From NCBI GenBank assembly GCA_020248985.1, contig JADCGL010000007.1:1-64000 (forward strand): a stretch of DNA of 64,000 bases, in the 5' to 3' direction. This stretch comes from Telmatospirillum sp. (GTDB taxonomy: Bacteria > Pseudomonadota > Alphaproteobacteria > CACIAM-22H2). Each line of letters starts with the position of its first letter. The stretch's first letter is position 1. Shown here piece by piece: positions 24,784 to 35,039 of the stretch. Under the pieces are notes generated by a model. The model was not told the origin of the DNA and did not search any database. It saw only the letters and a program-made list of their open reading frames with translations. A program made the translations under genes and the position numbers.

Positions 24784-25944
24784 ATGAAGATCACGAAAAT
24801 CGAACCGTGGCTCATCAAGTCGGCGGCTTCCTACTGGGGCGAATTCCTGTTCGTCGAAGTCCGCACGGATGAAGGCGTCACCGGCTGGGGCGAGATCACC
24901 ACGACCACGAAGATCGCGAACCGCGCGCTTACGGCGATGCTGCGGCGGATCGGCGACATGATGGTCGGCGAAGACCCGGCGCATATCGAACGCCTTTGGC
25001 ACAAACTTTTTCGCAGCTTTACCTATATGGGAAGCCGGGGGGCGGCGGTCGAATGCGTCAGTGCTATCGACATTGCACTCTGGGACATTCGCGGCAAAAC
25101 GCTCGGCAAACCGATCTACGAGCTCCTCGGCGGCCCCGTTCGCGACGAAATCGCGCTTTACACGCATCCCGACCAGCGGAAATTCACCAGCAAGGAAGGC
25201 GTCGTCGCCGAAATCCGCGACATCGTGAAATCGGGCCATACCGCGCTCAAATTCGATCCGTTTCCGCAGCAGGGGCCGTATCTCGATGGAAGGGCGCGCG
25301 AACAGCGCGAGGGCTATCTCGACGGCAGCATGACGCGCCAAGATCAGCGCAAAGCTGCGGAGTTGACCGCACTTATCCGCGAAACCGCAGGGCCCGACAT
25401 CGAAATACTCATCGACGCGCATGGCCGCTTCGACGTGCCGACGGCGATCCGGCTGTGCCGCTCGCTTGAAGAGGCCGGCAAGATCGACTGGTTCGAGGAG
25501 CCGTGCCCGCCCGAAAGCGTCGACGCGCTCAAGCAAGTGCGCGAGAAGGTCAACGTGCCGATCTCGTGGGGCGAGCGCGGACACACAAAATGGGACTTCG
25601 TCCCGATTCTCGAGAACAGGCTGGCCGACTACATCATGCCCGACGTCACCTGGACCGGCGGAATCAGCGAGCTCAAGAAGATCTCGACGCTCTGCGAAGC
25701 GTTCTACATCCCCGTGTCGCCGCACGACGCGGCTGGGCCGATCAACGTGGTCGCTGGCGCACAGGTCATGATGACCGTGCCGAATTTCTACAAGCTCGAA
25801 ACGTCGGAGTGGAATTTGTCGAAGTACGATCCGCTGATCGACAAGCCCCTCGACAACTCCAACGGCAGCCTCAAACTCAACAAGGCGCCGGGGCTCGGCA
25901 TCGAAATGAATCGCGAATACCTTGCAGCCAACGTCGTCGAATGA
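24784..25944 (+). CDS. Enolase-superfamily sugar-acid dehydratase
   Basis: A 386-residue mandelate racemase/muconate lactonising family enzyme, distinct from the one at 18690. It has N-terminal capping domain motifs (GVTGWGEITT) and a barrel with DAHGRFD (metal Asp, plus His and Arg as in galactonate dehydratase DFHGR). WFEEP and SWGERG supply the other metal ligands, and SPHDAAGP carries the second catalytic His. The pattern is that of galactonate-dehydratase-like acid-sugar dehydratases. It is transcribed away from the second transporter operon from a shared regulatory region. Two such dehydratases may act on different epimers of the same acid. Confidence 0.88.
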   Translation: MKITKIEPWLIKSAASYWGEFLFVEVRTDEGVTGWGEITTTTKIANRALTAMLRRIGDMMVGEDPAHIERLWHKLFRSFTYMGSRGAAVECVSAIDIALWDIRGKTLGKPIYELLGGPVRDEIALYTHPDQRKFTSKEGVVAEIRDIVKSGHTALKFDPFPQQGPYLDGRAREQREGYLDGSMTRQDQRKAAELTALIRETAGPDIEILIDAHGRFDVPTAIRLCRSLEEAGKIDWFEEPCPPESVDALKQVREKVNVPISWGERGHTKWDFVPILENRLADYIMPDVTWTGGISELKKISTLCEAFYIPVSPHDAAGPINVVAGAQVMMTVPNFYKLETSEWNLSKYDPLIDKPLDNSNGSLKLNKAPGLGIEMNREYLAANVVE

Positions 25945-26036
25945 GCGGATGAGGAGCTGGCGGAGGACGGAAACCGTCGGCTTGAAATGCGCTGTGATCG
26001 GCACGCGCCCGAATCGCAAGATCCACGGCATAGCCG

Positions 26037-26053
26037 CCTGGCACCCTGCCAGG
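26037..26053. other. Short hairpin downstream of the dehydratase gene
   Basis: CCTGGCA-CCC-TGCCAGG is a perfect 7-bp inverted repeat 90 bp after the dehydratase stop. It has no T-run, so it is at best a weak or Rho-assisted terminator. Confidence 0.4.
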
Positions 26054-26132
26054 AACTCGAAATTCGGACTTATTCAAGGAGCTTGATTGCCCGCACAGGG
26101 GCCGCCCGAAGGCCGGTTTGCGTGGGGGTGAA

Positions 26133-26207
26133 TGGTAGCGGCGGAGGGATTTGAACCCCCGACCAAGGGATTATGATTCCCCTGCTCTACCACTGAGCTA
26201 CGCCGCC
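26133..26207 (-). tRNA. tRNA-Met (CAT), elongator type
   Basis: 75 nt including an encoded CCA. The acceptor stem GGCGGCG pairs with CGCCGCT, with G-U at the first pair. The D-arm is AGCTCAGTGGTAGAGC, and the anticodon arm GGGGA-ATCATAA-TCCCT has anticodon CAT. The T-arm is CGGGGGTTCAAATCCCTC. Overall it resembles alphaproteobacterial elongator tRNA-Met. A tRNA-Ile with a CAT anticodon cannot be fully excluded from sequence alone. It lies downstream of the mnmA end of the isc operon, on the same strand. Confidence 0.93.
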
Positions 26208-26370
26208 AAAGAGCGGACCGTTTAAGGCCAGTTGCAGGGCCTGTCAAGAAGCCCGACGCGCGCCGATCCCAGCGGCTTGCCCCGCGAACGCGACAGGCCG
26301 CAAAAAGCAGGCTGCCGACGATTTCGGCGCGTACACATGAAGCAAAAGCCGGCGACGGAATTTCGAATTG

Positions 26371-27492
26371 CTAGGCGCGCGAGATCCAGCCGCCGCCGAG
26401 CACGCGGGCACCGTCGTAAAGAACGCAAGCCTGCCCGGCCGCAACGCCGAATTCGGGATCTTCGAGCGTCACCGTCGCCGTTTCGCCGGGTCCGACCGCG
26501 AATGTCGCGGGCTTGGGTGCGGTCGTCGAACGGATCTTTGCGAGCGCTGCCCCGGCTTGCGCCTGCCCGCCCAACCAATTGGTACGCTTGAGGGCGATGT
26601 CGCGGCGCGCCAAGGCCGCGCGCGGCCCCACCGTCACGCGCGCGGCATCGGCATCGACCGCCAGCACGTAAAGCGGTTCGGCCGAAGCATCGCGTGCACC
26701 GATATTGAGGCCGCGGCGCTGGCCGACCGTGAAGCCGATCGTGCCGTCGTGGCGGCCAAGCACGGTGCCGGCCTGGTCGACGATGTCGCCGGGCCTTGCC
26801 GCTTCGGGCCGCAGCCGCGCCACGATCTCGCGATAGTCGCCGCCGGGCACGAAGCAGATGTCCTGGCTGTCGGGCTTGCTTGCGACCGGCAAGGCCAAGC
26901 GTGCAGCGGCATCGCGCACGGCGGTCTTGGGCAAACCGCCCAGCGGAAAGCGCAGAAAGTCGAGCTGTTCTTGCGTGGTCGCGAACAGGAAATAGCTCTG
27001 GTCGCGGGTGGGATCGGCCGCCACATGCAGCTCGGCCCCGCTGGGGGAGGCCAGTCGCCGCGCATAATGGCCGGTCGCAAGCGCCGAAGCGCCCAGATCG
27101 CGCGCCACGGCGAGCAGGTCGCGGAATTTGACGGTGCGGTTGCACTGCACGCACGGCACCGGCGTCTCGCCGCGCGCGTAGCTGTCGGCGAAGTCCTCGA
27201 TCACGGCGTCTTTGAAACGGCTTTCGTAGTCGAGCACGTAATGCGCAATGCCGATGCGGTCGGCGACGTTGCGCGCGTCGTAAATGTCCTGGCCCGCACA
27301 GCACGCGCCCTTCTTCTTGGCAAGCTCGCCCTGGTCGTAGAGCTGCAGCGTGACGCCGACCACGTCGTAGCCCTGCTCTTTGAGCAAGGCCGCAACGACC
27401 GAGGAGTCGACCCCGCCCGACATCGCCACGACCACGCGCGCACCCGGCGCGAGGTCGATATCCTGCGGTGCGATTTCGGACATGTCGCTCAT
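26371..27492 (-). CDS. mnmA: tRNA-specific 2-thiouridylase MnmA
   Basis: A 373-residue enzyme that makes 2-thiouridine at wobble position 34 of tRNA-Glu, -Gln and -Lys using sulfur relayed from IscS. The PP-loop motif [10 protein letters not shown] is near residue 23. The catalytic cysteine lies in [11 protein letters not shown] near 110, and its partner in [12 protein letters not shown] near 205. GHYARR and TVGQRRGL are also family-typical. The start at 27492 overlaps the tenA stop (ATGA). It is the last gene of the sulfur/Fe-S operon, which fits its need for IscS persulfide. Confidence 0.95.
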   Translation of the reverse strand: MSDMSEIAPQDIDLAPGARVVVAMSGGVDSSVVAALLKEQGYDVVGVTLQLYDQGELAKKKGACCAGQDIYDARNVADRIGIAHYVLDYESRFKDAVIEDFADSYARGETPVPCVQCNRTVKFRDLLAVARDLGASALATGHYARRLASPSGAELHVAADPTRDQSYFLFATTQEQLDFLRFPLGGLPKTAVRDAAARLALPVASKPDSQDICFVPGGDYREIVARLRPEAARPGDIVDQAGTVLGRHDGTIGFTVGQRRGLNIGARDASAEPLYVLAVDADAARVTVGPRAALARRDIALKRTNWLGGQAQAGAALAKIRSTTAPKPATFAVGPGETATVTLEDPEFGVAAGQACVLYDGARVLGGGWISRA

Positions 27493-28166
27493 GCGGCAGC
27501 CAATCCTTGGCGCCAAAAATCGGCCTCGAGGCGGCAGGCTTGCGCAAAGGTCTTTACCAGATCGTCGAAGCGCGCCGCACCGCCGCGCGCGACGCCCAAA
27601 CGATCCACCTCGTCGGCCACGCCGCGCGCAATGCCGGCAAATTCGTCGCCGGCATACATCGCAATCCACGCCGCGTAGGGATTTGCGGGCGTTGCGTGTG
27701 CAGCGAGTGCTTGGCCGATCTCGGCATAGCCGAGCGCGCACGGGCTCAACGCCACCACGAGATCCAAGAGATCGCCGTCGAGCCCGCGCGCGAGCACGTA
27801 GCGCGTGTAGCCGAGCGTGGCTTCGCCTTCTTGCGTCGCTTCGAGCGTTTTTTCGTCGATGCCCCAGTCGCGGCAGAACGCCACGTGCAGGCCCATCTCG
27901 ACGTCGAGAATCGCTTTGACGGATGCGTTGGCGCTGCGCATTTCCGCAAGGCTCGACGCCTTGGCCGTGGCCAGCGCCCAGGCGCGCGCGTAGTGGATCA
28001 AGAAAAGATAGTCCTGCTGCAGATAGTGACGGAAGGCCTGTTTGGGCAGCGTGCCGGCACCGAGTTGCTTCACGAAATCGTGCGCGACATAGGCCTGCCA
28101 GGCGGGTGCTGCCGCTTCGCGCAGCCGCGCAAACAGCCCGCCGTCATGCCACAAGGTGCCGCTCAT
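27489..28166 (-). CDS. tenA: TenA-family protein (thiaminase II-like)
   Basis: A 225-residue all-helical TenA-type protein. Typical segments are [21 protein letters not shown] near residue 46, the motif around CALGYAEIG, with the catalytic Cys expected for TenA enzymes near 143, and [11 protein letters not shown] near 170. TenA enzymes hydrolyse aminopyrimidine in thiamine salvage. Its position between iscX and mnmA, with 4-bp overlaps at both ends, links it to sulfur metabolism, as thiamine thiazole also takes sulfur from IscS-type desulfurases. Confidence 0.87.
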   Translation of the reverse strand: MSGTLWHDGGLFARLREAAAPAWQAYVAHDFVKQLGAGTLPKQAFRHYLQQDYLFLIHYARAWALATAKASSLAEMRSANASVKAILDVEMGLHVAFCRDWGIDEKTLEATQEGEATLGYTRYVLARGLDGDLLDLVVALSPCALGYAEIGQALAAHATPANPYAAWIAMYAGDEFAGIARGVADEVDRLGVARGGAARFDDLVKTFAQACRLEADFWRQGLAAA

Positions 28167-28363
28167 TCGCGTTCCTTGAGCCACGCCATCTGGATCGCTT
28201 CGAGGATCTTCTCGTTCGATTTGTTCGGATCGTCGGCGAAGTTCGGCAGCGCTTGCACCCATTTCCACAGATCGGTGAAGCGCAGATTTTCGACGTCGGC
28301 CTCGGGATGCGCTTCCTCGAGCTCGATCGCGATGTCGGCAACGTCGGTCCAGCGCAGCTTCAT
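28163..28363 (-). CDS. iscX: Fe-S assembly adaptor IscX
   Basis: A 66-residue acidic protein of the usual IscX length. It begins MKLRWTDVADIAIELEE and contains the family core LRFTDLWKWVQALPNF and a C-terminal helix ILEAIQMAW. IscX binds IscS and iron and tunes cluster assembly on IscU. It lies 13 bp after the ferredoxin gene and overlaps tenA by 4 bp. Confidence 0.93.
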   Translation of the reverse strand: MKLRWTDVADIAIELEEAHPEADVENLRFTDLWKWVQALPNFADDPNKSNEKILEAIQMAWLKERE

Positions 28364-28376
28364 CGGAGCGGGTCCT

Positions 28377-28715
28377 TCAGGCCTTGTCGACCATCATGTT
28401 GCGCGTGGCAGTGGGCAGCGACACGGTGAGCCCGTCGAGCTCGTCCGTGATCGTGATCTGGCAACCCAGGCGCGAGGTGTGCGTGAGGCCGAAGGCGAGG
28501 TCGAGCATGTCTTCTTCGTCTTCGCTGGCTTCCGGCAGGCGCTCGTAATCGTCCTTGTCGACGACGATGTGGCAGGTCGAGCAGGCGAGAGACCCTTCGC
28601 ACGCCCCTTCGAGCGGCACGTCGTTGCGGTGCGCGATCTCGAGCACCGAGAGGCCCACGGGTGCGTCCACTTCCTTGCGCGTGCCGTCGTTCAGGATGAA
28701 GGTCATCTTCGGCAT
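28377..28715 (-). CDS. fdx: Adrenodoxin-type [2Fe-2S] ferredoxin of the isc system
   Basis: A 112-residue ferredoxin. The four cluster cysteines are in [11 protein letters not shown] (Cys at +0, +6 and +9) and in RLGCQI further on, the adrenodoxin-type spacing. Acidic residues EDEEDMLD form the partner-binding helix. It supplies electrons to IscU cluster assembly. It starts 44 bp after hscA ends. Confidence 0.93.
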   Translation of the reverse strand: MPKMTFILNDGTRKEVDAPVGLSVLEIAHRNDVPLEGACEGSLACSTCHIVVDKDDYERLPEASEDEEDMLDLAFGLTHTSRLGCQITITDELDGLTVSLPTATRNMMVDKA

Positions 28716-28759
28716 GGTCGTCGTGCTTTCTGTGTTGAGGTTATGGGGTTCTTCGAAAA

Positions 28760-30622
28760 TCAGCCGCCGATTTCGGCGACGTTGCGGCCCGCAAGCGCTT
28801 TGCGAATGCCGCGATCCATGCGCCGTTCGGCGAAAAACTTGGTGCCCTGCTCCAAAGCCTCGGCGGCCCCCTGGATGGAAGCCCGGTCGCTTTTCGACAT
28901 GGCGCGCTCGAGCGTTTCTTGTGCCGCGGCAATCGTCGCACGCTCGGCCTCGCTCAAAAGATCGGCATCGACCGCGAGGGCCGCTTCGAGCGCGTTGATG
29001 GCACGGCGCGCTTCCACACGCGCTTCGGTCAGCAAGCGGCGTTCCATGTCGGCTTCGGCATTGTCGATCGAGGCGCGCAGCATGTCGGCCATTTCGTCTT
29101 CGGTGAGGCCGTAGGACGGCTTCACCTCGACGCGCGCCTGGCGGCCGGTCGTCGATTCCTCGGCCGAAACCGACAGCAACCCGTCGGCGTCGACCGCAAA
29201 GCGCACGCGGATGCGCGCCGCCCCCGCCACCATCGGCGGAATGCCGTCGAGTTCGAAGCGCGCCAAGCTGCGCGTCTGGTCGGCCATTTCGCGCTCGCCC
29301 TGCACCACGTGGAACGACATGGCCGTCTGGCCGTCCTGGTAGGTGGTGAAATCCTGGCCGCGCGCGACCGGGATCGGCGTGTTGCGCTCGACGATCTTTT
29401 CGACGATGCCGCCCATCGTCTCCAAGCCCAGCGACAGCGGCAGCACGTCGAGCAGCAGCGTGTCGGACCCCGCGGTCAGCGCCTCGGCCTGCAGCGCAGC
29501 GCCCACGGCAACGACCTCGTCGGGGTTGATGTCGGCAAGCGGCTTTTTTCCGAAAAATTCTTCGACCTTTGCGCGCACCAGCGGCACACGCGTCGAGCCG
29601 CCCACCAGGACCGTGCCGTCGATCGCCTCGGGCTTCACGCCGGCATCTTCGAGCACGCCCGCTGCGATCTTCAGCGTGCGCGCGACCAAGGGCTCGATCA
29701 GCTTTTCGAGCTCGGCGCGCGTAAGGCTGTGGCTGCTGTCGCCGGCATCCAGCATCAGTTCGCCTTCCCAGGGGTCTTGGCTGCTCACGCATTCCTTGGC
29801 AAGGCGCGCTGTCGCCAGCGCCTGTTTGACCTCGTCGCGGCTGAATTCGCCGCCGCGTTCGGCCAGGAACTTCGCCGCCACCGCATGGTCGAAATCGTCG
29901 CCGCCGAGGGCCGCGTCGCCGCCCGTGGCCAGCACCTGGAACACGCCTTTTTCCAGGCGCAGCAGCGAAAAATCGAACGTACCGCCGCCGAGATCATAGA
30001 TGGCGAAAACGCCCTCGGATTTGCTGTCGAGCCCGTAGGCAAGGGCTGCCGCCGTGGGCTCGGCCACCAAGCGCAGCACTTCAAGCCCGGCTAGGCGGGC
30101 GGCATCGCGTGTGGCCGTGCGCGCCGCATCGTCGAAATAGGCGGGCACCGTCACGACCGCGCGGTCGACATTGCGGCCCAATGCGAGTTCCGCGCGTTCT
30201 TTGACGGCGCGCAAGATATCCGCACTGATCTCGACGGGCGTGAGCAAGCGCGCGCCGATTTTGAGGCGCGCCATGCCGCCTTCGGCCGCCGCACCCAGCT
30301 CGTAAGGGAGCTGGCCGCCAAGGCGTGCCAAGTCGGCCGCCCCGCGGCCCATCAGGCGCTTGATCGACGAGACGACGATCTCGGGCCGGTCGAGCAATTG
30401 GCGGCGCGCCATTTCGCCGACCAGCGGATCGGCCCCGTCGATATAGGCCACGACCGAGGGCACCAGGCCCGAGCCGCGCGCATCGCGCACGATCTCGGCC
30501 TTCTGGTCGCGCGCCAGCGCCACGACCGTGTTCGTGGTGCCGAGATCGATGCCGACCGCCAGCCCCTGTTCGTTTTCGTGCGGCAGCGGCGTCTGGCCGG
30601 GCTCGTAGATTTGCAAGAGCAT
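28760..30622 (-). CDS. hscA: Fe-S assembly chaperone HscA
   Basis: A 620-residue specialised Hsp70. The ATPase domain (about 20-390) shows [27 protein letters not shown] and [12 protein letters not shown]; the peptide-binding domain shows [17 protein letters not shown]. HscA binds the LPPVK loop of IscU and drives cluster transfer, stimulated by HscB. The ATG overlaps the hscB stop by one base (TGATG), so the pair is translationally coupled. Confidence 0.95.
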   Translation of the reverse strand: MLLQIYEPGQTPLPHENEQGLAVGIDLGTTNTVVALARDQKAEIVRDARGSGLVPSVVAYIDGADPLVGEMARRQLLDRPEIVVSSIKRLMGRGAADLARLGGQLPYELGAAAEGGMARLKIGARLLTPVEISADILRAVKERAELALGRNVDRAVVTVPAYFDDAARTATRDAARLAGLEVLRLVAEPTAAALAYGLDSKSEGVFAIYDLGGGTFDFSLLRLEKGVFQVLATGGDAALGGDDFDHAVAAKFLAERGGEFSRDEVKQALATARLAKECVSSQDPWEGELMLDAGDSSHSLTRAELEKLIEPLVARTLKIAAGVLEDAGVKPEAIDGTVLVGGSTRVPLVRAKVEEFFGKKPLADINPDEVVAVGAALQAEALTAGSDTLLLDVLPLSLGLETMGGIVEKIVERNTPIPVARGQDFTTYQDGQTAMSFHVVQGEREMADQTRSLARFELDGIPPMVAGAARIRVRFAVDADGLLSVSAEESTTGRQARVEVKPSYGLTEDEMADMLRASIDNAEADMERRLLTEARVEARRAINALEAALAVDADLLSEAERATIAAAQETLERAMSKSDRASIQGAAEALEQGTKFFAERRMDRGIRKALAGRNVAEIGG

Positions 30623-31284
30623 CAGGCCGGTTCCGATTTGAGGGCGAGCAAGGCGCGCCGATTGCGCGCCTCGTCGGCGAATTTGTCCAAATATTTGAGG
30701 CGCAGCGTAGCGAGCCGGGCTGCCGCCAGGTTGCCCGCCGCAAACGCCGCCGAGATTTCGCCCAAGCACGCGGCCGCATCGCTGCGCGCGGCAACGGCGA
30801 GTTTTTCGACGGCGGCGGCGTCGGGCGCTTCGTGCAGCTTTTCGCGCCGCTCGAGCTGGTCGTCGAGCAGTTCCATGTCGCGGATCGTGTGGCTGCCCTC
30901 GCCGTCGATGGGAAGCCCGCGCAAGGCCAGCAGATATGTCGCTCGCGCCAGCGGGCTTTTCAGCGTCTCGTACGCGTCGTTGAAGGCAACAGCCTGGCTT
31001 TGCGAGATCTGGCGCGCGCGCGGGGCCGCGTTGGCGAAGCGGTCCGGATGCAGCTGGCGCTGGAAACCGAAATAGAGCTGGTCGAGCACCGGCACTTGGA
31101 TGTCGAAGCCGGGTGCGAGACCGAGCCGCGCAAAATGGTCGAGCGGCTGCGGCGGCTGGATCGCCTTGCAGGTGGCGCAGAACAAAGCTGCCGCCGCCAC
31201 AGGCCCGCGGCACGACCAGCAGGCGCCAAAGGCGGCGGCGGGCCGAGCGGAATCGGCATCGGTTGCGAGCGGCGTGATCTGCAT
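30622..31284 (-). CDS. hscB: J-domain co-chaperone HscB with N-terminal zinc ribbon
   Basis: A 220-residue protein. Residues 20-45 hold two CxxC pairs (CWSC and CATC), as in the zinc-binding N-terminal extension found in many HscB proteins. The J-domain follows with the HPD signature in LHPDRFANA near residue 80. The C-terminal helical bundle binds IscU. It delivers IscU to HscA. It is coupled to hscA by a 1-bp overlap. Confidence 0.93.
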   Translation of the reverse strand: MQITPLATDADSARPAAAFGACWSCRGPVAAAALFCATCKAIQPPQPLDHFARLGLAPGFDIQVPVLDQLYFGFQRQLHPDRFANAAPRARQISQSQAVAFNDAYETLKSPLARATYLLALRGLPIDGEGSHTIRDMELLDDQLERREKLHEAPDAAAVEKLAVAARSDAAACLGEISAAFAAGNLAAARLATLRLKYLDKFADEARNRRALLALKSEPA

Positions 31285-31316
31285 TTTTGCTGTCGGCGTG
31301 CCGGAACGGTGCGGGC

Positions 31317-31715
31317 TTAGATGTGGAAACTCTCGCCGCAGCCGCAGCGGCCTTTTTCGTTCGGATTGCGGAACACGAAACCCGACTGCAGCTTTTCTTC
31401 GACGAAATCCATCTCGGTGCCGAACACGAACATCGAGGCCTTCGGATCGATCAGGATTTTCACGTCCTGGGCGGGCTCCACCACCTCGTCGGCAGGGCCT
31501 TTTTCGTCGGCATATTCGAGCGTGTAGGTCATGCCCGAACAGCCGCGCGTGCGCACGCCCACGCGCACGCCGAAAGACGGCTTGCCGCGCTTGTCCAGCA
31601 ACGCGCGCACGCGTTCGACGGCCGCCTCGGTGACCGTGATCGGCGGCGGGCGCACGCGCGGGACTCGCTTGGGCGGTGCGGCACCGGCAACGGGGGCGGC
31701 GGTGGGTTCGCTCAT
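31317..31715 (-). CDS. iscA: A-type Fe-S carrier IscA
   Basis: A 132-residue A-type carrier. The three conserved cysteines are in TRGCSGM and GRCGCGESF at the C-terminus. ITVTEAAVERVRALL starts the domain after a 25-residue Pro/Ala-rich N-terminal extension longer than in most IscA proteins. It carries iron or clusters from IscU to targets. Confidence 0.93.
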   Translation of the reverse strand: MSEPTAAPVAGAAPPKRVPRVRPPPITVTEAAVERVRALLDKRGKPSFGVRVGVRTRGCSGMTYTLEYADEKGPADEVVEPAQDVKILIDPKASMFVFGTEMDFVEEKLQSGFVFRNPNEKGRCGCGESFHI

Positions 31716-31736
31716 GGCAGAACGTCCTTGTTCAGG

Positions 31737-32117
31737 TCAGGCGTGCTTCTTGCGGTAATCTTCGATCGCGGCCTTGATCGCGTCTTCGGCCAGAACCGAG
31801 CAGTGGATCTTCACCGGCGGCAAAGCGAGATGCTTGGCGATGTCGGTGTTCTTGATCGTCGCGGCTTCCTCGACCGTCTTGCCCTTGACCCATTCGGTCA
31901 CGAGCGAGGACGACGCGATGGCCGAGCCGCAGCCGAAGGTCTTGAACTTGGCGTCTTCGATGATGCCGTCGGGACCGACCTTGATCTGCAGCTTCATCAC
32001 GTCGCCGCAGGCGGGGGCACCCACAAGGCCCGTACCCACGCTGTCGTCGCCCTTGTCGAAGGCGCCGACATTGCGCGGATTTTCGAAATGATCGATCAGT
32101 TTTTCGCTGTAGGCCAT
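31737..32117 (-). CDS. iscU: Fe-S scaffold IscU
   Basis: A 126-residue scaffold protein. The three cluster-binding cysteines are in GAPACGDVMK, FKTFGCGSAIASSS and HCSVLAEDA. The HscA recognition loop LPPVK is present as ALPPVKIHCS near residue 100. It assembles [2Fe-2S] clusters using sulfur from IscS. Confidence 0.96.
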   Translation of the reverse strand: MAYSEKLIDHFENPRNVGAFDKGDDSVGTGLVGAPACGDVMKLQIKVGPDGIIEDAKFKTFGCGSAIASSSLVTEWVKGKTVEEAATIKNTDIAKHLALPPVKIHCSVLAEDAIKAAIEDYRKKHA

Positions 32118-32166
32118 GGCGGAGTCTCCTGGTTCGAGGGGGTTATAGCGGGTTCGGGATGCCGTG

Positions 32167-33426
32167 TCAGTGTGCAGCCCATTGGATGGATTTGATGTCG
32201 ATGCCGTCCTGCGCCATCTCCCACAAGGGGCTCATGGCGCGCAGCTTCGACACCGCCTGTATGATGCGCTCGGCCGCATAGTCGACCTCGGCTTCCGTCG
32301 TGAAACGCCCGAAACCGATGCGCAGGCTCGTATGCGCAAGCTCTTCCTCGACGCCGAGCGCCCGCAGCACGTAGCTGGGCTCGAGCGACGCCGACGTGCA
32401 GGCCGAGCCCGACGACACCGACAGATCCTTGATGCCCATCATCAGCCCCTCGCCTTCCACATAAGCGAAGGAGAGGTTGAGGTTGCTCGGCAGGCGGTTT
32501 TCGAGATCGCCGTTCAGGAACACTTCGGGCAGCTTGGCGTTGATCGTGGCAAGGAAGCGATCGCGCAGCGCTTTCATGCGCACGGCTTCGGCCGCCATTT
32601 CGTTTTTGGCGAGCTCGGCGGCTTTGCCGAGGCCGACGCACAAGGGCGTGGGCAAAGTGCCGGAGCGCATGCCGCGCTCCTGGCCGCCGCCATGGATCAT
32701 CGCCTGCAGGCGCACGCGCGGACGGCGGCGCACGAACAGAGCGCCAATCCCCTTGGGCCCGTAGATCTTGTGGCCCGAGATCGACATGAGATCGATCTTC
32801 ATCGCTTCCACGTCGAGCGGGATCTTGCCGAAAGCCTGCGCGCAGTCGGTGTGGAAGAAGGCACCCTTCTTGCGGCACAAGGCGCCGATTTCGGCGAGCG
32901 GCTGGATCACGCCGATTTCGTTGTTGGCCGCCATGATCGAGACGATGACCGTGCGCTCGGTGATCGCGGCCTCGAGGGCCGCGAGATCGACGAGGCCGTT
33001 CTGCAGGACGGGCAGATACGTGACCTTGAAGCCTTCCTGTTCGAGATGGCGGCACGTGTCGAGCACGCATTTGTGCTCGGTCACGAGTGTGACGATATGG
33101 TCGCGCTGGTCCTTGTAGAAGCGCGCCACGCCGCCGATCGCGAGATTGTTGGACTCGGTCGCCCCCGACGTGAACACGATCTCGCGCTCGTCGCCGCAGA
33201 TGAGGTCGGCGATCTGCTGGCGCGCTTTTTCGACGCCCTCTTCGGCTTCCCAGCCGTATTCGTGGTTGCGGCTGTGCGGATTGCCGAATTTCTCGGTGAA
33301 ATACGGCATCATCGCTTCGAGCACGCGCGGATCCATCGGCGTCGTCGCCTGATAGTCGAGATAGACCGCGCGGCGCGGCGCATTCGGGCGATCATCGGAA
33401 GCGGCGGTCTTTACGGCGGTGTTCAT
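32167..33426 (-). CDS. iscS: Cysteine desulfurase IscS
   Basis: A 419-residue PLP-dependent desulfurase. [14 protein letters not shown] lies at the start of the fold. The PLP-binding Lys is in [12 protein letters not shown], and the mobile catalytic Cys in [17 protein letters not shown] near residue 340 is of the group-I type. It has a 17-residue N-terminal extension compared with E. coli IscS. It supplies persulfide to IscU and to MnmA encoded at the end of the same operon. Confidence 0.96.
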   Translation of the reverse strand: MNTAVKTAASDDRPNAPRRAVYLDYQATTPMDPRVLEAMMPYFTEKFGNPHSRNHEYGWEAEEGVEKARQQIADLICGDEREIVFTSGATESNNLAIGGVARFYKDQRDHIVTLVTEHKCVLDTCRHLEQEGFKVTYLPVLQNGLVDLAALEAAITERTVIVSIMAANNEIGVIQPLAEIGALCRKKGAFFHTDCAQAFGKIPLDVEAMKIDLMSISGHKIYGPKGIGALFVRRRPRVRLQAMIHGGGQERGMRSGTLPTPLCVGLGKAAELAKNEMAAEAVRMKALRDRFLATINAKLPEVFLNGDLENRLPSNLNLSFAYVEGEGLMMGIKDLSVSSGSACTSASLEPSYVLRALGVEEELAHTSLRIGFGRFTTEAEVDYAAERIIQAVSKLRAMSPLWEMAQDGIDIKSIQWAAH

Positions 33427-33447
33427 GTGTCGCTGGCTCCAGTTCGG

Positions 33448-34548
33448 TCAGGCGGCTTGTTGCGGTTGAGCGCGGCCGAGGCGCGTGGCGAGGGCCACCC
33501 AGGCTGCGGCGAAAGCATCGATTTGGTCGGGCGTCGTGGTCGGCCCCAGCGACACGCGAATGGCGTCGCCTGCACCCGTCCCTGCCCCCATGGCGGCAAG
33601 CACGCGGCTTGTCTTGACCTTGCCCGACGAGCACGCAGCCCCCGCCGATACGGCGAAACCCGCAAGGTCGAGAGCCATGACTTGGGTCTCGGCGGCCACG
33701 CCGGCAAGGCCGATCGAACTTGTATTCGGCAAACGCGGGGCGGCAGCGCCGTGGATCTGCACGCTCGGCCAGGCTGCGCGCAGCTTCGTTTCCAAACGGT
33801 CGCGCAAATCGGCCGCGAGCGGTTCTGCGGCCGCAGCAGCAGCCCCGAAGCCCGCAATGCCGGCCACATTGTGCGTGCCCGCGCGCAAGCCAAGCTCCTG
33901 GCCGCCGCCGCGCAGCAACGGATTGATCGCCACACCGTCGCGCACCACGAGCGCGCCCACGCCTTGCGGGCCGCCGAGTTTGTGCGCCGAAAGCGCGAGC
34001 GTATCCACGCCGAGGGCGGCAAAATCGACGGCGATCTTGCCGAGGCCCTGCACCGCGTCGCAATGCAGCCGCACGCCGGCCGCGCGGCACAGGCGCGCCA
34101 CGTCGGCGATCGGCTGCACGACACCGGTCTCGTTGTTGGCCAGCATCACCGCCACCAGGCGCGGGCGCTTAGCGGCGATCAGATTTTCAAGGGCGGCAAG
34201 ATCGACCACACCGTCGCGATCGACCGGGATCGTCTCGGCACCGTTGAGCGGTGCGAAAACACAATCATGCTCGATCGCCGACACGAGGCACGCCTCGGGC
34301 GGGAAGCCGTGCAAGGCGGCGGCGTTGGCTTCCGTGCCGCTGCCGGTGAACACGATGCGCGCGGGCCCCGCATTGAGTGCGTCGCCGAGCTGGGCGCGCG
34401 CGGTCTCGACGCGGCGGCGTGCGGCCCGGCCCGCACCATGCACCGACGACGGATTGCCGACTTCGGCCAGCGCCGCGAGCATCGCGTCGTGGGCGGCCGG
34501 TGCAAGCGGCGTCGTCGCATTCCAATCGAGATAGACGGGCACGGTCAT
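33448..34548 (-). CDS. Second cysteine desulfurase (NifS/IscS-like)
   Basis: A 366-residue PLP enzyme related to IscS but divergent. Seen are YLDWNATTPLAP, GSGTEANAAAL, HCDAVQGLGK and the PLP Lys in ALSAHKLGGPQG. The catalytic loop reads SAGAACSSGKVKTSRVL near residue 325, with Cys in the expected place. It lies between iscR and iscS, with its start overlapping iscR by 4 bp. This order, a second desulfurase directly upstream of iscS, recurs in alphaproteobacteria. Whether it serves Fe-S assembly, thiamine or another sulfur acceptor cannot be told from sequence. Confidence 0.9.
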   Translation of the reverse strand: MTVPVYLDWNATTPLAPAAHDAMLAALAEVGNPSSVHGAGRAARRRVETARAQLGDALNAGPARIVFTGSGTEANAAALHGFPPEACLVSAIEHDCVFAPLNGAETIPVDRDGVVDLAALENLIAAKRPRLVAVMLANNETGVVQPIADVARLCRAAGVRLHCDAVQGLGKIAVDFAALGVDTLALSAHKLGGPQGVGALVVRDGVAINPLLRGGGQELGLRAGTHNVAGIAGFGAAAAAAEPLAADLRDRLETKLRAAWPSVQIHGAAAPRLPNTSSIGLAGVAAETQVMALDLAGFAVSAGAACSSGKVKTSRVLAAMGAGTGAGDAIRVSLGPTTTPDQIDAFAAAWVALATRLGRAQPQQAA

Positions 34549-35021
34549 TCGGCGGCAGCCATCTCGCCGCAAGCCTGTGCGGGCGTCGGCGCATTGCCGA
34601 CCGTGCCGCCCACGCGGCGCGCGCACACATCGGCCAAGCTCACGCGCGACAGATAATGGTGGATCTGGTTGCCGAGCTCTTCCCACAGATCGTGGGTCAG
34701 GCACCGGCTTTTGTCGGTGCGGCAGCCGACCGGCGAGTGCGAGGCGCAGCGCGTGGCGCGGATCGGCTCGTCGACGGCCATGATGATGTCGGCAACCCGC
34801 GTGGCTTCGCTCGCATGCGCCAGCAGATAACCCCCGCCCGGCCCGCGCACCGAGCGCACAAGCCCGCCGCGCCGCAGCTTGGCGAACAGCTGCTCGAGAT
34901 AGGACAGCGAGATTTCCTGCCGCTCGGCAATGTCGGCAAGGGCGACGGGCTGGCCCTTGCTGGCATTGGCCAGATCGACCATCGCCATCACCGCATAGCG
35001 CCCTTTGGTGCTGAGTTTCAT
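34545..35021 (-). CDS. iscR: Rrf2-family Fe-S regulator IscR
   Basis: A 158-residue regulator. The winged helix starts MKLSTKGRYAVMAMVDLA and includes the recognition segment EISLSYLEQLFAKLRRGGLV. Three cysteines in RCASHSPVGCRTDKSRC match the [2Fe-2S] ligand region of IscR. The holo form represses isc genes through type-1 sites. One such candidate site lies upstream of cysE at 35838-35862, so autoregulation is expected. Confidence 0.94.
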   Translation of the reverse strand: MKLSTKGRYAVMAMVDLANASKGQPVALADIAERQEISLSYLEQLFAKLRRGGLVRSVRGPGGGYLLAHASEATRVADIIMAVDEPIRATRCASHSPVGCRTDKSRCLTHDLWEELGNQIHHYLSRVSLADVCARRVGGTVGNAPTPAQACGEMAAAE

Positions 35022-35039
35022 GCTTGCGATTCCTTGGGT

